Source: Antitrichia curtipendula
Taxonomy: Eukaryota > Streptophyta > Bryopsida > Hypnales > Leucodontaceae
Length of the DNA: 64,000 bases
Direction of reading: 5' to 3'
NCBI GenBank assembly: GCA_951230915.1
Contig: OX579639.1
Location: 5,890,001-5,954,000 of the forward strand
Position numbers and translations under genes: made by a program. Positions 1 to 11,309 of the stretch are shown here, one piece after another. Every line of letters begins with the position of its first letter. The stretch's first letter is position 1. Below the pieces are notes generated by a model. It searched no databases. It was not told the origin of the DNA and saw nothing but the letters and a program-made list of their open reading frames with translations.

Positions 1-2590
1 TCACAAAGCAAAGCACTCAAATCCACTAAGTATGCATGTCGACTATAAATTGCAGCTCATTGAGCCCTCTATGTATTACTTGGCTCTCCAAGACATCAAT
101 GGACATTGGGCCAGCTCCTTCTTGGGACTCTTGAAGTTCTAGAATCCACTCCCACCTCTGCATTCCGTTTACCAGATGACAATCCCAAAAATGTTCTGTT
201 GGAAGTCTGAGACGGGTTTATCTTCCAAATTATCGATGAGGTAAAGAAAGAGCGCTCCTACATCATCCTATTACACAAGTGCATATGTCGATAAAATGGA
301 ACTGTTGCCTATTTCACAGCTCTGTCAGCCCACATTCACAGCTCTGTCAATCTGCATTCACAGCTTTGTCAGCTCGCATTCACAGCCTGCATTTGCATTA
401 CTTTCCCTGCACCTCGAGACCTGACCCCTCTCCAGTCTCCACAATTCAATGGTCAGTTTCTGTGCATCTTCAGAACGAGTCTGTATTGACAATCCTCTCC
501 ACCTCAATTTTGGCCGTTGCGGCAAACACACTCAAGGATTCACCTCATATTGCTTCTCCTCCTTCTCTGCGCAACCTTCAACTTTCGTTTGCGCGCCTTG
601 TTCATTTGCCCGCCCTATTCCTTTGCGCCCCATTGCTCTTTTGCAGACAAGTTTCAAAGACACTGCAGACAAGTCTTTCAATGTCTAGGCATTGGCGATA
701 TGGGAGGGTGGGGCATTGCGGTATCCTAGAGTAGGTCTTTAGAAGTGTGATGCCGTAGCGGCGCAAGGAGGCGATATAGGGAGAGCTTGTATAAGCTTCT
801 GCAATTGAAAAATTCAATGTTTCTCAGGGGCATTACTTCCTACAATGTAAACATCTGGTACACGTATTGTGTCTCTCTTGAGCCTAGCTTCACCCTTAGC
901 CCACGCACATGCTTTAGAATCTGTCTCTTGTTTTAGCATTCGCAAATACAGATTTGCTACAAAATTTCAGTACTGTGCAATTGCAATACAGATGGAGGTG
1001 GAATGACGTTAGTTATTGTTCAAGATTAACTAAATAAGGTATCATTCAAGGTTTCGTTTAACTCTTGATTCGTTACAACAATCAGAAATTGAATAGGATG
1101 ATTGGTATGGTTCATGGTGAGTTTTGCCAGGCCTTGTACATTACATTTTGGTCAGTTTATTTACTCGCCATTCTCTTGGAGTCGGTTGTCTTCCATTTAC
1201 CTCACTTGCAAATTCTCTCGCATTGGCCATCTATGCGTTGTGATTAATCTTTATTTCAGTTGCAGTCCTGGCTATGTCAACTTGAAGGTGACCTGCAAGT
1301 CTCAATGGGAGCAATCTACGTCGTGGTTGCAGGGCAATTGCTGAATACCTTGACGATAGATCGTCAATAGTTGCATTCCTGCTTCGGATATTTCAGGTTC
1401 TTGCCGTTTGTGGCTATTGTATACCTTTCTTCACCCTTGATAATGTGCATCTTGTAAGCGGTACTTGTTCTTAATTCCCGTGACAACTGCTATTCATGAT
1501 CTTAATTTGGTTAAGGGAAACAAAATACTCTCCTTCTCTAGTTTCTGATTTAGCAACAATTTGAGCGGGGGGGTTTCCTGACGAGTTTCAATCTTTTCAC
1601 GCGTGCTTGCAGCTCAAGAACAGAGTCGTTAGAAACAAAAAACAGTAGTATAAGACACTAAAAAATGCAAACCAAAAATTATGTGAGCAAATTATTTTTC
1701 CAATAATGAAGGTGACCTCTCATGAGTGTTTCTTGATTCCCACAAGGACTTATAAGCTATGCGAGAGTTATAATATATGGGAGCATTTTCACTTTAACTA
1801 AAACTTATATTCTTCATAATTTTGTGTGACTGAAATTTGGTCTCGAATCTTTCTATCTCTATGGTTGCAGAGCAGAATCGAGCGGTCCTCTAGTTGACGA
1901 TTGCCGACGGTTGACCATGGCTTCCAGAGCAAAAACTCAGGCACAGGCTACGAGACCAAGAACTGAGCTAAAAATTTGTGTCAAGGAGCACTAGGTATGT
2001 TTGGATGAGCTTTCCAACAGCCACCTGCACATTACTTAAGCTTCCTTATTTTATCATACCTTCTGTTATTTAAGTAAGTAGCTGTACAAGTACGTAGTTT
2101 TTGAGAGAAATGAAATGATTACATCCATCCTTGTCGACTTACGATTTCTCAGTACACTTAACTTAGCGGCATGTAATTGAATTGGATATTACACTGGCAG
2201 AGATGAAGGTCAACAAGCTTGCAAATAGAGGAGAATAAGAGGCTTGATTCTCTTTGTTTTACACTTGTATTTTGAAGGTCTTTTCCTGGTCTGAGTCTCA
2301 GCGTTGTTTTCTGGGTCTGTGGTTGAGGTCGCCATGCCAATTACCTAGATAGGAACTTTGAAAAGACTGGAATGGAATGTTTCTGAACTCGTGAATTTGG
2401 AGTTATTTGTCTCATTGAAATGGCATGGCCAGATGTGCTACGACATTGCAAATGCTGCTACTTATATCCACATGTTGCAAGCTTGTGCTAGCTCTTCGTT
2501 GTGGTGAATGAATCTTTATGAGCTGTAGACACCAATATGCATATGATTGAGGAAGAGGATGATTGTTTATGCTGTGGTATGGTTTCCACA
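1..2590. other. Region without a recognisable gene
   Basis: No open reading frame here resembles a known family. Apart from the 22-bp tandem repeat at 311-388 (listed separately), I see only moderately AT-rich unique-looking sequence. A splice-acceptor-like site near 1,868 precedes an ATG-bearing stretch that runs into a stop within about 25 codons, so I do not call an exon there. Confidence 0.6.
311..388. repeat. 22-bp tandem repeat, about 3.5 units
   Basis: The unit ATTCACAGCTCTGTCAGCCC plus two bases repeats about three and a half times with a few substitutions. It creates overlapping open frames on the plus strand that have no other coding signature. Confidence 0.8.
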
Positions 2591-2907
2591 CATTGTAGGT
2601 CCTATGATCAGACATGAATACAGTTACTATTGAGATGCATGTGGGAGCCATCGAGAAGAATGAGCGTGTGGTGGTTGTTGACAACTTGATTGCCAACGGA
2701 GGAACGCTTGAAGCTGCCATCAAATTGCTAGGTATCCTACACCTTGATTGGTGCAAATATCAAATTTTTATTCATTTTATGTTGTTTTTGTTTTATGTCC
2801 ACTTTTTGCTAATCCAAGTAACAAGAGCAAGCATGAATTGGCGGCACTCACATGTCTTCTCTGTGACCATGTAATAGTATTTGAGATAACAAGGTTCCAA
2901 ACTACTA

Positions 2908-3291
2908 CTTTGAGGCATGGTTGTCTAGGTCACGTCACGTCACGATGTCAGTATGTCACGACGTTGACGTGACGTGTTCCCAAAGTCCGTCATGATGGAA
3001 TATTCTATTATTTTGATGGAATATGTTAAAATTCTCTAGGAAGATCAACATAAATTACGCTAACATGTTAAGTAGTAGTAATACATTATATTTTCCATCC
3101 ATGATTGTCAAAAAAATTATAAAAAAAATATTTATTTTTTTTGAAATTTAGAATTTAGGGTTAGGGTTGTCAAGATTCTTATGGAATCATGACGAAATCA
3201 TGACGTGTCACGATGCGTCATGACGTGACGTGATAGACATCATGACGTAAAAACCCAGAGTCACGTTAGGATAGACAACCCTGCTTTGAGG
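2908..3291. mobile_element. hAT-type MITE (368 bp) with 8-bp target duplication
   Basis: The element runs 2,916-3,283, starting CATGGTTGTCTA and ending TAGACAACCCTG, an imperfect terminal inverted repeat of the hAT CAGGG type. It is flanked on both sides by a perfect CTTTGAGG duplication (2,908-2,915 and 3,284-3,291), the 8-bp size diagnostic of hAT insertion. Subterminal regions hold many TGACGT/ACGTCA copies on both strands, as expected for transposase-binding repeats. It has no coding capacity and lies between the two APRT blocks. Confidence 0.88.
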
Positions 3292-3458
3292 TGGATTGGC
3301 CCCTTGTTGCGTCAATTGTCATAAATGCAAGGAATTATTGAAGCTTGTTCTCTCACCACAAGTTGCTCAGGACATAAGTTCAAATTTCAAGCTTGATGTT
3401 TCGTCTGTGCAATCTTAAGCGACCCTTGAATCTTTTAAAACGTTAAAGGCCATATTTG

Positions 3459-3686
3459 TTATATTGAGACTTTTTACAGATTTTGAGACAGAATGCTAGT
3501 TATTGAAAAACTCATTTAAAAATATAGTAATTGAAACAAAAAAAACCCGATGCTAAAATAGTGATTCTATAATGAAATTCTAAAATTTGGTGTTGTTACC
3601 TATTTATTAAAAAATACTAGTAAGAGGTGAAGCAGTTTATCCTTGAGTTGAGAATAAAAATGAGACTGCAAAAAGTCTCAATATAA
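3459..3686. mobile_element. Small MITE (228 bp) with 21-bp inverted ends
   Basis: The left end TTATATTGAGACTTTTTACAG (3,459-3,479, given here as its first 21 positions) pairs with the reverse complement of 3,666-3,686 with one mismatch. The interior is AT-rich and non-coding. I see no unambiguous target duplication, so the superfamily is open. Confidence 0.65.
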
Positions 3687-4118
3687 TTAATATGACCTTG
3701 CTATGCACTGAATGGAGATGACGGTGTTGTGCAGAGCCAATTGAAGCTGAGATTATAGAATGTGGAATCTTGATTAAACTCGTCGACTTGAATGTAATGT
3801 TTTCTTCATTGCATGGATTGCTTGACTTCAATTAACTGCGTTAGTGAACCAATCATGAGATAGAGAATTATAATGTTTGCCTATAAGTTTTTGTAGAAGA
3901 ATGTGTATGAGTTTCACTTAGACTACGGGTGCTGGAATATGTTTCTACAAGGTCGTCAAAAGTTGGGTGGCAAGCTGCTGTACATCTTGGTGGAGTATGA
4001 GGGCCAATTAGTATCATTAATTTCAACAATTGTTATCAAGGAAGCATTGGACACAATTTGGTGGTCTTCCATAAAGGTATATGTACCCATTATTATTGTA
4101 GAATTTGTGACAAAATGA

Positions 4119-4775
4119 ACTATTCTAAAGTCTTTTAGTATGAACTTGATGAGCGTTCATGTTGCATGGAGTAGATATACTTCTTCTACTTTCACTTAAT
4201 TTTGTAGGTGTAGCTTTTGTATGTGCATTATAGTCAAATAAGAATGTTTTTGTGGTAGTCACTGTAGCAGTTTTATTTTCACATCAATACTGGTTGATAT
4301 TGGCAATGTACATTAATTTCTTTGGAATCTCAAGTTTGAGGTGTTTGCTTTGACACTATCTATTACTTTACAATGTGGTTGATCATAACATGGAGATCTC
4401 TAGGTTGCGCTTGGCAAATTTTTAAATTATTGAAGCAAGCCTTCAATTTTGACTTTACATGTAAGTGTATAAGAATAGAATTTCATGTATAGGATAGGTG
4501 TGTTTCCTATGTGGTCTGTTGCATATGGATGTAAGATGTAGAATGTAGGATCTAGGATTTAGTTGAGGTGCAGAAATGTGAAATAACTTTGGTAAGGAAG
4601 AAAGCGCCAGTACATTGTGTATTGCTCCCTAGTACTCCAATTAGAGGTTAATTTTCATTCTTGTACTTTAATTGGAATTCATTTTCACCCATTTGATTAG
4701 TTAGTTGTATAGAATATACATAAATGATCAAAAAATAGAATTGCTTCTTTTATTAATAATGCTTTGTGTACATGA
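4119..4775. other. AT-rich spacer or upstream intron of the dioxygenase gene
   Basis: No coding signal. A splice acceptor (CATGACAG at about 4,771-4,778) ends the stretch directly before the first ATG of the dioxygenase gene, so part of it is probably a 5' UTR intron whose donor I cannot place. Confidence 0.45.
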
Positions 4776-4779
4776 CAGG

Positions 4780-6145
4780 ATGGGGAAAAAAAAGAGGAAT
4801 GCCGATGGATCAAAGAAGAGAAAGCCTAATCCAAGGGTTGATGATGAATCCTTTGAGGGCAATTTGATTTGAAAATTGATGAAGGAATGTGGAGGAGGTT
4901 CTTTAGGATTAGACTTTTGTCACTATTGTGAAGTGGAGGTCCCAATCAATCCTAAGCACCTTTTGCATCATTATAGTTCTAGTGGACACAAAAACAACCA
5001 AAAAATTCAAAATTTACTACCCTTGTTTGCTTCACATGGACTTACATGTATGGTTGGAGAGAAGAAGTTTTATTGTGAAGAGCATGGGTGTATTTTAGAA
5101 TTCAAGGCAAAGACTCTTATCCAAGACATTAAGGACCATGGCAAAGTTGTCAAGGCTATTAGTGTAGGAGGTGAAGAAGACTTTCAAGATCATATTCTGA
5201 AAGTTTTCAAACATAAACTATGGGTGACTGATCTCAAATCCACTAATGCAGGATTAAACATCCAAATGCTTAGTTATAAGAGTGTCTCTTGTCCTGTGGT
5301 ATTGAGGAAAGATTTGCCTTCTAATTCTTTTTTTGCTAGTTTAAGGAATAGAATATTTAGCAAAGGAGAATTGGCATTGATGGGCAAAATGGCATCATAT
5401 CTGGAGAAAAATGGGGATTATGTTGATTGGTTGGAGAAAATCCAAGGAAGCAAAATGAATGTATATGGGATGCGGTGGAGTATGGGCGACACAGGATGGA
5501 ATGTATTCTAACTTGCTTTTTAGTTTATTTTGTATTTTCATTGTCTTATAGTTTCATTGTCTTTGTTGAAGTTTATTTACATGGTTATTCTAAATTTTTA
5601 ATATAGTATAATATGTTTTTAAATACAGGTATAGTCACAAACACACAGATGTTTATAAAATTGCCTTGGAGTTAGCCGAATTTGTATCTGATAGATTGGC
5701 GCTTCATTATCCAAGTGTTTTTCAACATCTTAGGAAGATTCTACAAGTTGAAGGCTTTGCTAATGGTGAAGCTTCACTTGGAAAATCTCTTTTCACCACA
5801 TTTGTTGTAACAAAGGATTATAATTGTCGTCCTCATCTTGATCAAGATGACTATGATCTAGGATTTATCCTATGGCTACAAAAAGGTATGTTTTTTCATT
5901 TATTTAAAGTTTTGAAATTAGTTTATATATATTTTGATTTTGAGAACTCATCTATTAAAAATGTATTGTTTTACATTGCAGATTATGTGGAAGAAGATGA
6001 AGAAGTGTCATTGTTTGCATTTCCAGAATTTAAGACTAGTTTTGTTCCAAGAAATGGGGATGTACTTTGTTTTAGGGCAAATACCTTTCATCATTGTACA
6101 AGGGTTTTGAAAAAAACAAAACCAACTTGGTTTAGCTACTTATGA
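4780..6145 (+). CDS. Fe(II)/2-oxoglutarate dioxygenase, TET/JBP-like, three exons, early stop
   Basis: Exons: 4,780-5,474, 5,629-5,885 and 5,982-6,145. All junctions are GT-AG and the frame is kept, giving 371 residues. The N-terminus is a lysine-rich nuclear-localisation-like stretch (MGKKKRN...KKRK). Next comes a possible C2H2 zinc-binding segment (CHYC near residue 45, with histidines about 13 and 19 residues later).

The C-terminal third has the jelly-roll dioxygenase hallmarks: an HLD iron motif (codons 5,834-5,842), FPEF and PRNGDVLCFRA strands, and a distal FHH (6,086-6,094). The usual C-terminal 2-oxoglutarate-binding Arg is not evident; a Trp (PTWFSYL) stands near where it would be, possibly from CGG to TGG.

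TGA 4,870-4,872 interrupts codon 31; ATG 4,879 could restart. TET/JBP enzymes oxidise 5-methylcytosine or thymine in DNA. The fold is fairly secure; the TET/JBP assignment is tentative. Confidence 0.55.
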
Positions 6146-7500
6146 CCGAAGATTAGTTGAAGGAAAACTTTCTTTGGGTGACTGTTAGGGTTTATGATAG
6201 TATAGAATATAGTATATGTTATAGAAGCAAATAACTCATATCTATGTAAGATTATTCTATATTATATCTAAGTACTATGATTTTTTTATTTATATTTTAT
6301 TTGAACTGATCTCATTATATAGCATGTGAAATAAGTGTTCAAAGCATTATTTAAAGTTGGATAGCTGTTTTTGGAGTATTATTAAATATCAATCATTAAT
6401 GTATTGGTTATGCTTGAATATAAAATAAAGTTTTCAATTGGATTTCAAGATTTAAGTGCTTTGATAAGATTGTTAATCTTGTATAGTTCATATCCAGCAT
6501 TAATATTGTGTTATCATAAACTTAGTAATGCATTTAATAATAGTTTCAACGTTTGTTAAGAAATTAATCTTTAAAGGTGTGCATTGTTAAGGCAATATTG
6601 TTATTAGACCATAAAAAAATGCACATTATCTAAAATAAGTGCAAGAATTAGCCTATTACATTTCTAAACCATCCAAAGGAATCAAACTTCTGAAATATAT
6701 GCGCATTGACAATTCATCCTAGGACCATTACATTCTAAGTCATTTTTTTAATGCACAATGCTGGAAAAGTCTGTAATTGTTGTTCCTATCCTGTAACTCA
6801 GTTAGAGCTTTATTCTTCCCTAAACCTTAGAAAATCTTTCATGCATTCAAGTGTTTTAAGACTAGAACTTACAAATCCTTTGTCTTGTCTTACTATATTC
6901 TTTTTTAGAAGACGACTTTAATGTGATCTAAGTTTAATGCTAATGCATTGTATTCTATTTCTACAAATGATATGAATATTTTACAAAGCCATATTTGAAG
7001 TTTGTCATTTGTCCATGGCTACAAGGTTAGGAACTATGGCATAAATAATTATAATGTCAATTATCTAAATCAAAAAAAATATTGAGATAAAAAGGATCTT
7101 ATGAATGGAATAAAGTCAATAGAAGACATCACATACAACAGGGCAATGCAATTAACCAAATATTATCCACAATTGTAGATTCCATAAATGTCTATAACTA
7201 CCTTCACACAATATAGGAGTCCATAATCTACATAGCCGCTCATTTCTCCAACACAAAGACAAAAAAAGAATTCACATTCTATTGCAATGGATTTCTTATA
7301 TTTTATTACATTGTCCCTATAGAAATATACTAACCCTAAACAATCACAGCACATCAAGGAATTGAACCTCATTAGCAGCCTTTCTGCAGTGTTCCCCCCT
7401 CCTAATAAATCTACATCAAATTTCAATAGCAAGAATGTATAAAAAAAAGTGTAGCATATAAACCTATCCAATATTACAATGTTAAAATTAGAACCAACAA
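6146..7500. other. Spacer between convergent dioxygenase and transposase genes
   Basis: AT-rich sequence between two tail-to-tail genes. I see no conserved coding sequence. A frame on the minus strand at 7,163-7,510 abuts the transposase stop but has biased, hydrophobic composition and no recognisable motif, so it is more likely 3' non-coding DNA. Confidence 0.5.
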
Positions 7501-10407
7501 TATTAATCAACCTCCAATAATGACATCATTGACATAATGCCCTGTCGAGTAGCATCAGATAGGGTGTACACCATATCATTTCCACTAACACGATGGTCCT
7601 TGGGTGGCATTAAGAACTTGACAAGCTGCACCAAATGTGAATGCATAAACACTAGCTCAGAGTTTTTAAGAAGTACATATGAATCATTGCCCCTTCCATA
7701 CTTCTGGTAGTAGTATCCACTTACAACTTCATCATCAACATCAAATTTTGTACCCCATTTACACTTGAAAGCCTTTTTCCCAACATGAATAGGCCTTGTG
7801 TAATAAATGAGCCAAAAGTCAGCATTTTCAAAATTACCTTGAGCTGCATTCACAGCAAAATTATCGCCCACATCCAAGGTACGTGCAAGAAGTTCTCCAT
7901 CCACTCCAAAGCTCCAAAGTCCATCCCAATCAAATAACATCTGATTCCTCACAAATTCAATGTTTTGGGATTGTAGAATCTTCATTGTCCACGCACCAGT
8001 CCACCGTTGGTTTGTACAATTGGTCCAATTGTTGCCAATACAAAATTCACAGAAGCATGCCAACTCTTTTACCATAAGAGATGCAAGGTTGTTAGTATTA
8101 GTAGCCATTACATAGTGTAATTTGCGAGTACTTATGGAATCACAAGCATGGATATTATTCCGGAGTGGTTGGACATCATCTTCTAGCACATGCCAAAAGA
8201 AACACTTCATGGGCTTCTTGCTCCCACTATAGGACGTCTTGACCCTTTGGAATAGGTTAGCCTTCAAAAAATCCACAACATCAGTTGCACATTGTAATGG
8301 CATAGCATTTTGCCACTTCAATTGTTCTCTTCGAATAAACGACTTGACAACTGCTCCAGCACCGTCATGTGGATATTTTCCATGACCTGTTCCAAAAAAA
8401 CTCCATAGCATACTACACCCTCTAGTCATATTAGGATATCTACTTACAAAATACTAAGGTCTAGATGACTTGAATTGTGTAGCACAACCATCATTCTAGA
8501 CCCAGTGTTGCTTGGGTCTAAATCCATTGTTGATCATATGATCCCAATGTAAGCCAAAGCAATACTATACAAACTCAGAATCATGTTGTTTATCTTCTGA
8601 AATGTAAAAGTGATATTCCGTTAGAATCCATGTATCTTCATCAAGTGGATCACGGTTAGGGTTATGAAAAAACGTAATGTGAACAAGAATACTTATCTAG
8701 TAAGAATGCAAATGCATATTCTGGACCTCATTTTGAATTTCAAACTTATAATTCTTTGCAAAGTCCACGATGGACACAATAGTATCTTCCGGAAAAGATT
8801 TTATTTTCCTTTTAAATTCTTTGTCTTGCCACCTTGCAACAAAATTGTGTGTGACAAATGTTTTCAGTTTCGGCTTTAAATACTCTATCAACTGATCAGA
8901 GGTGGATTTTTTGTAGACAAGGTTCAGCTTGTTTAGGACCTTACCAGATTTGGATAGAGTCTCTTCCTTTGCAAACCTTCTCCATTCAACCAACAGTCCA
9001 TCCGTTCCTTCTACTTCATTTGGACAGAATTGCAATTTTTCAACTCCACAATTGGGGCATTCACCGTATAGACATTTGACATCATGCCACTCATCCAATT
9101 CACCTTTTGCACATACACATGCCTCCCAAAGCTGAGTGAGTTCCTCGAACTGCAAACATGAATTTTCACATCACACACCAGGGCAATGGCTGCAAGTATG
9201 ATCCTTTCATCTGTTGGCTCGCATGAAATTCAGTGCTAGTCGCAGCTCGTTGATTTCAACATGATAGATACAACAACATGTTTGTCTCTCTCGAAGTTGC
9301 TTGACAAAAAAAGGCTTCAAAGCATCAAATGCCCTTTGTGCAACCGAAACATCAGGGTGAGAGGTCTTGAAACGAATGAAAAAATGGCCCTGCCATTGCA
9401 TAATGAACCAATTATTATATATTCACAGAACTATCCCAACAAGGTAATGGAAATTGCATACTAGTTAGTATAGATCTTGGACTACTATGTACATTCCATA
9501 TATACAACAATCCCTAACTTCCTTGATAGTCCAAAAAGTACTTCAATAATAATGTAAATGGACTTTATAGGTCCTTATCATGCCTAGCCAATGGACTACA
9601 TGAACATCCAGTGGAATGCATGGACATATTTCAACACAACTAGTCCTTTTCCAATAACTTGAAAATTAGAAGTTATTTTATGTTTGATTATAGACTTTTT
9701 ATAATTCGTATAACAAACCACCTCGGATTTGTACTCACATGTAATGTAGTTTCAGACAGAGTCCATGCATAGTACTTCTTCCTCAAAAATGCAAATACAA
9801 AAAGTACTTTGAGTAATACTATTGTATTTGATAAGGTTAGTATAGCCTGGACAATGGATTTCTAATAGACTATACTCTATACATTCAACTGGAAACCATA
9901 CTAGGCATACAATTAAAAGTTAGGATTTCCTTAGTATGTTTGCTCCAACTTCATATATAGACCCTCATCAAGTACTCTTATATAAAAATAATTAAATGAA
10001 ACACTAATAAACTTCAAGATATGTTAGGTATACTTGTGTTTCCTGCTAGTAGTGGGTTGGCTTCTCATCAAAAACTCTTGGAGATAGCCGCTTGTGTGTA
10101 ACATCTTTTTTATTGGGTGACACTTGGCTTTCACACACACACATGCCTATAATTACAATGCACTCCTCTTCCTTCAGTCCATCTGTTCGCTTCCTTCTAA
10201 CAGTCAAACTGAACAAGAAATCACCAATCGTACTAAGCACATCTCGTCTATGAATGGCCATGTGAACATTGCGGTGGTGAACCCCTAAGGCCTTTACAAC
10301 TTGTCTCATTGAAGATTTGCTTTGACAGCTAACCGTTGCATCTAGGATTGCATGCTTTGCAGCCAACGTAGCCGCACTATTAACACCATATTCATTAAAA
10401 TGGGAGT

Positions 10408-10740
10408 TTTCCATTGAAATGAGAGGTTATTTAAAAAAAAACTCAACGAAAAGTTTTATATCAATTCAACTAAAATTGAAAGGTTTTCTGTCAATTTAAC
10501 TCAATTCGAGTTAAATTGATAGAAAACCTTTCAGATTTGACCTAATATTGAAAGATTTTATGTCAATTTAACTCGATTCGAGTTAAACTAATAGAAAACC
10601 TTTCAGACTTGACCTAATATTAAAAGGTTTTATGTCAATTTAACTCGATTCGAGTTAAACTAATAGAAAACCTTTCAGATTTGACCTAATATTAAAAGGT
10701 TTTATGTCAATTTAGATCAAAACTCTCATTTTAATGGAAA
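10408..10740. mobile_element. Probable MITE inserted in the transposase gene
   Basis: Inverted ends TTTCCATTGAAATGAGAG (10,408-10,425) and the complement of CTCTCATTTTAATGGAAA (about 10,723-10,740) bracket about 330 bp of tandem palindromic repeats. It falls between the first coding block of the transposase and its helix-turn-helix block. The exact borders are uncertain because similar bases occur just outside the left end. Confidence 0.5.
10481..10718. repeat. 72-bp tandem repeat with internal palindrome, 3.3 units
   Basis: Units start at 10,481, 10,553, 10,625 and 10,697 (the last partial). Each complete unit contains a palindrome centred on TTTAACTCGATTCGAGTTAA, and the flanks (AGGTTTT...AAAACCT) extend the symmetry, so each unit can form a long hairpin. 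Confidence 0.85.
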
Positions 10741-11309
10741 TTGTTGATTTAAGTCGAGATCAGAATGATTATTTTGGGAGGTCCTCAATCTCCCAAACTA
10801 ATGAATATGATGTTTATTGGATCTTTTAACCGTATCTAACTTACACGAAACCCCAGCAATCACTTCCTTATAAGCCAGTGCTACCCTGAGGGCCAAATGT
10901 GGTCGGGTAGATCTTCTACCACTTTCTTATGATCTAATGCCTTTTTCAAGACAATCTTCTTTGACAATGGGCCATGACACACACTTAAATGAGACCTAAT
11001 AGAATCAACAATTAGTAAAGTAACCCTACGGTGTTTCCGGTCGCTCATCTTATCTTCCACTGATCTACCATCTCTCTCCCGCCGCTCAATGGACTCTTCT
11101 TCCATCTCTAATTCTAAAACAGAAAGTTCAATTGCATCTGCTTTCACTCTATTGAGTCTACATAGCTTTTGCCTGGCATTTTGAGATGCAAGCATGTCCT
11201 CTCTATTTGTTGACTTTGTGATAAGATTCTCAGCTGGAAGAAGAGCCCTTTGTCGAGGACCTAGCCTCGAAACACCAGCTCATGATTGTTGCTTTTTCTT
11301 TGATCCCAT

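Larger units (their letters stand above)
2604..4080 (+). pseudogene. Adenine phosphoribosyltransferase (APRT) remnant
   Basis: APRT makes AMP from adenine and PRPP in purine salvage. One exon-like block (about 2,604-2,731) encodes IEMHVGAIEKNERVVVVDNL followed by IANGGTLEAAIKLL, matching the IEMHVGA region and PRPP-binding loop of plant APRT. It is followed by a GT donor. A second block (about 3,935-4,010) encodes GRQKLGGKLLYILVEY, matching the C-terminal part of the enzyme.

I could not find the exon normally lying between them, nor the N-terminal half. The PRPP loop reads DNLIANGGT where DDLIATGGT is expected, so two conserved positions are changed. A TGA lies in frame just upstream of the first block. 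Two MITEs sit between the blocks. I infer a gene relic rather than an active enzyme; a highly divergent gene is less likely. Confidence 0.6.
7503..11309 (-). pseudogene. Decayed DDE/RNase-H-like transposase of an unnamed family
   Basis: Reading on the minus strand, ATG at 11,309 starts a Lys-rich N-terminus. A helix-turn-helix-like segment follows (10,414-10,046), then one continuous frame from 9,401 to 7,503. Motifs in order: a CCCIYH cysteine/histidine site, a Cys cluster (CLYGECPNC), DFAKNY, EYHFYISED...HD, NDGCATQFKSS, then GTGHGKYPHDGAGAVVKSF. The same order occurs, from memory, in uncharacterised transposase-like proteins of animals (DFxENY, SDGxxSQ[FY]K, SHGKGxxDGxGGxxKR).

The long frame has six stops: TGA 9,207 and 9,171, and TAG 8,697, 8,565, 8,496 and 8,454. 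A TGA (11,280-11,282) also interrupts codon 10. Each needs only one C-to-T or G-to-A change from CGA, CAG or TGG. A probable intron spans about 9,390-10,045. A repeat-rich insertion sits at 10,408-10,740. Non-functional as it stands. Confidence 0.6.

Noticed and set aside
279..734. Overlapping plus-strand open frames of up to 151 codons
   Set aside because: They arise from the 22-bp tandem repeat and low-complexity pyrimidine-rich sequence; no motif and no splice structure.
1900..2000. Possible first exon of the APRT gene (MASRAKTQAQ)
   Set aside because: Does not match the conserved APRT N-terminus (DFPKPGI region) and stops after about 25 codons.
7163..7510. Minus-strand 115-codon frame next to the transposase stop
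   Set aside because: Aromatic-rich, AT-driven composition and no motif; more likely 3' non-coding DNA.
10046..11309. Assignment of the transposase to KDZ, because KDZ elements carry TET/JBP genes in fungi
   Set aside because: The motifs seen (NDGCATQFK, GHGK..DG.G) are not ones I associate with KDZ transposases, so the family is left open.
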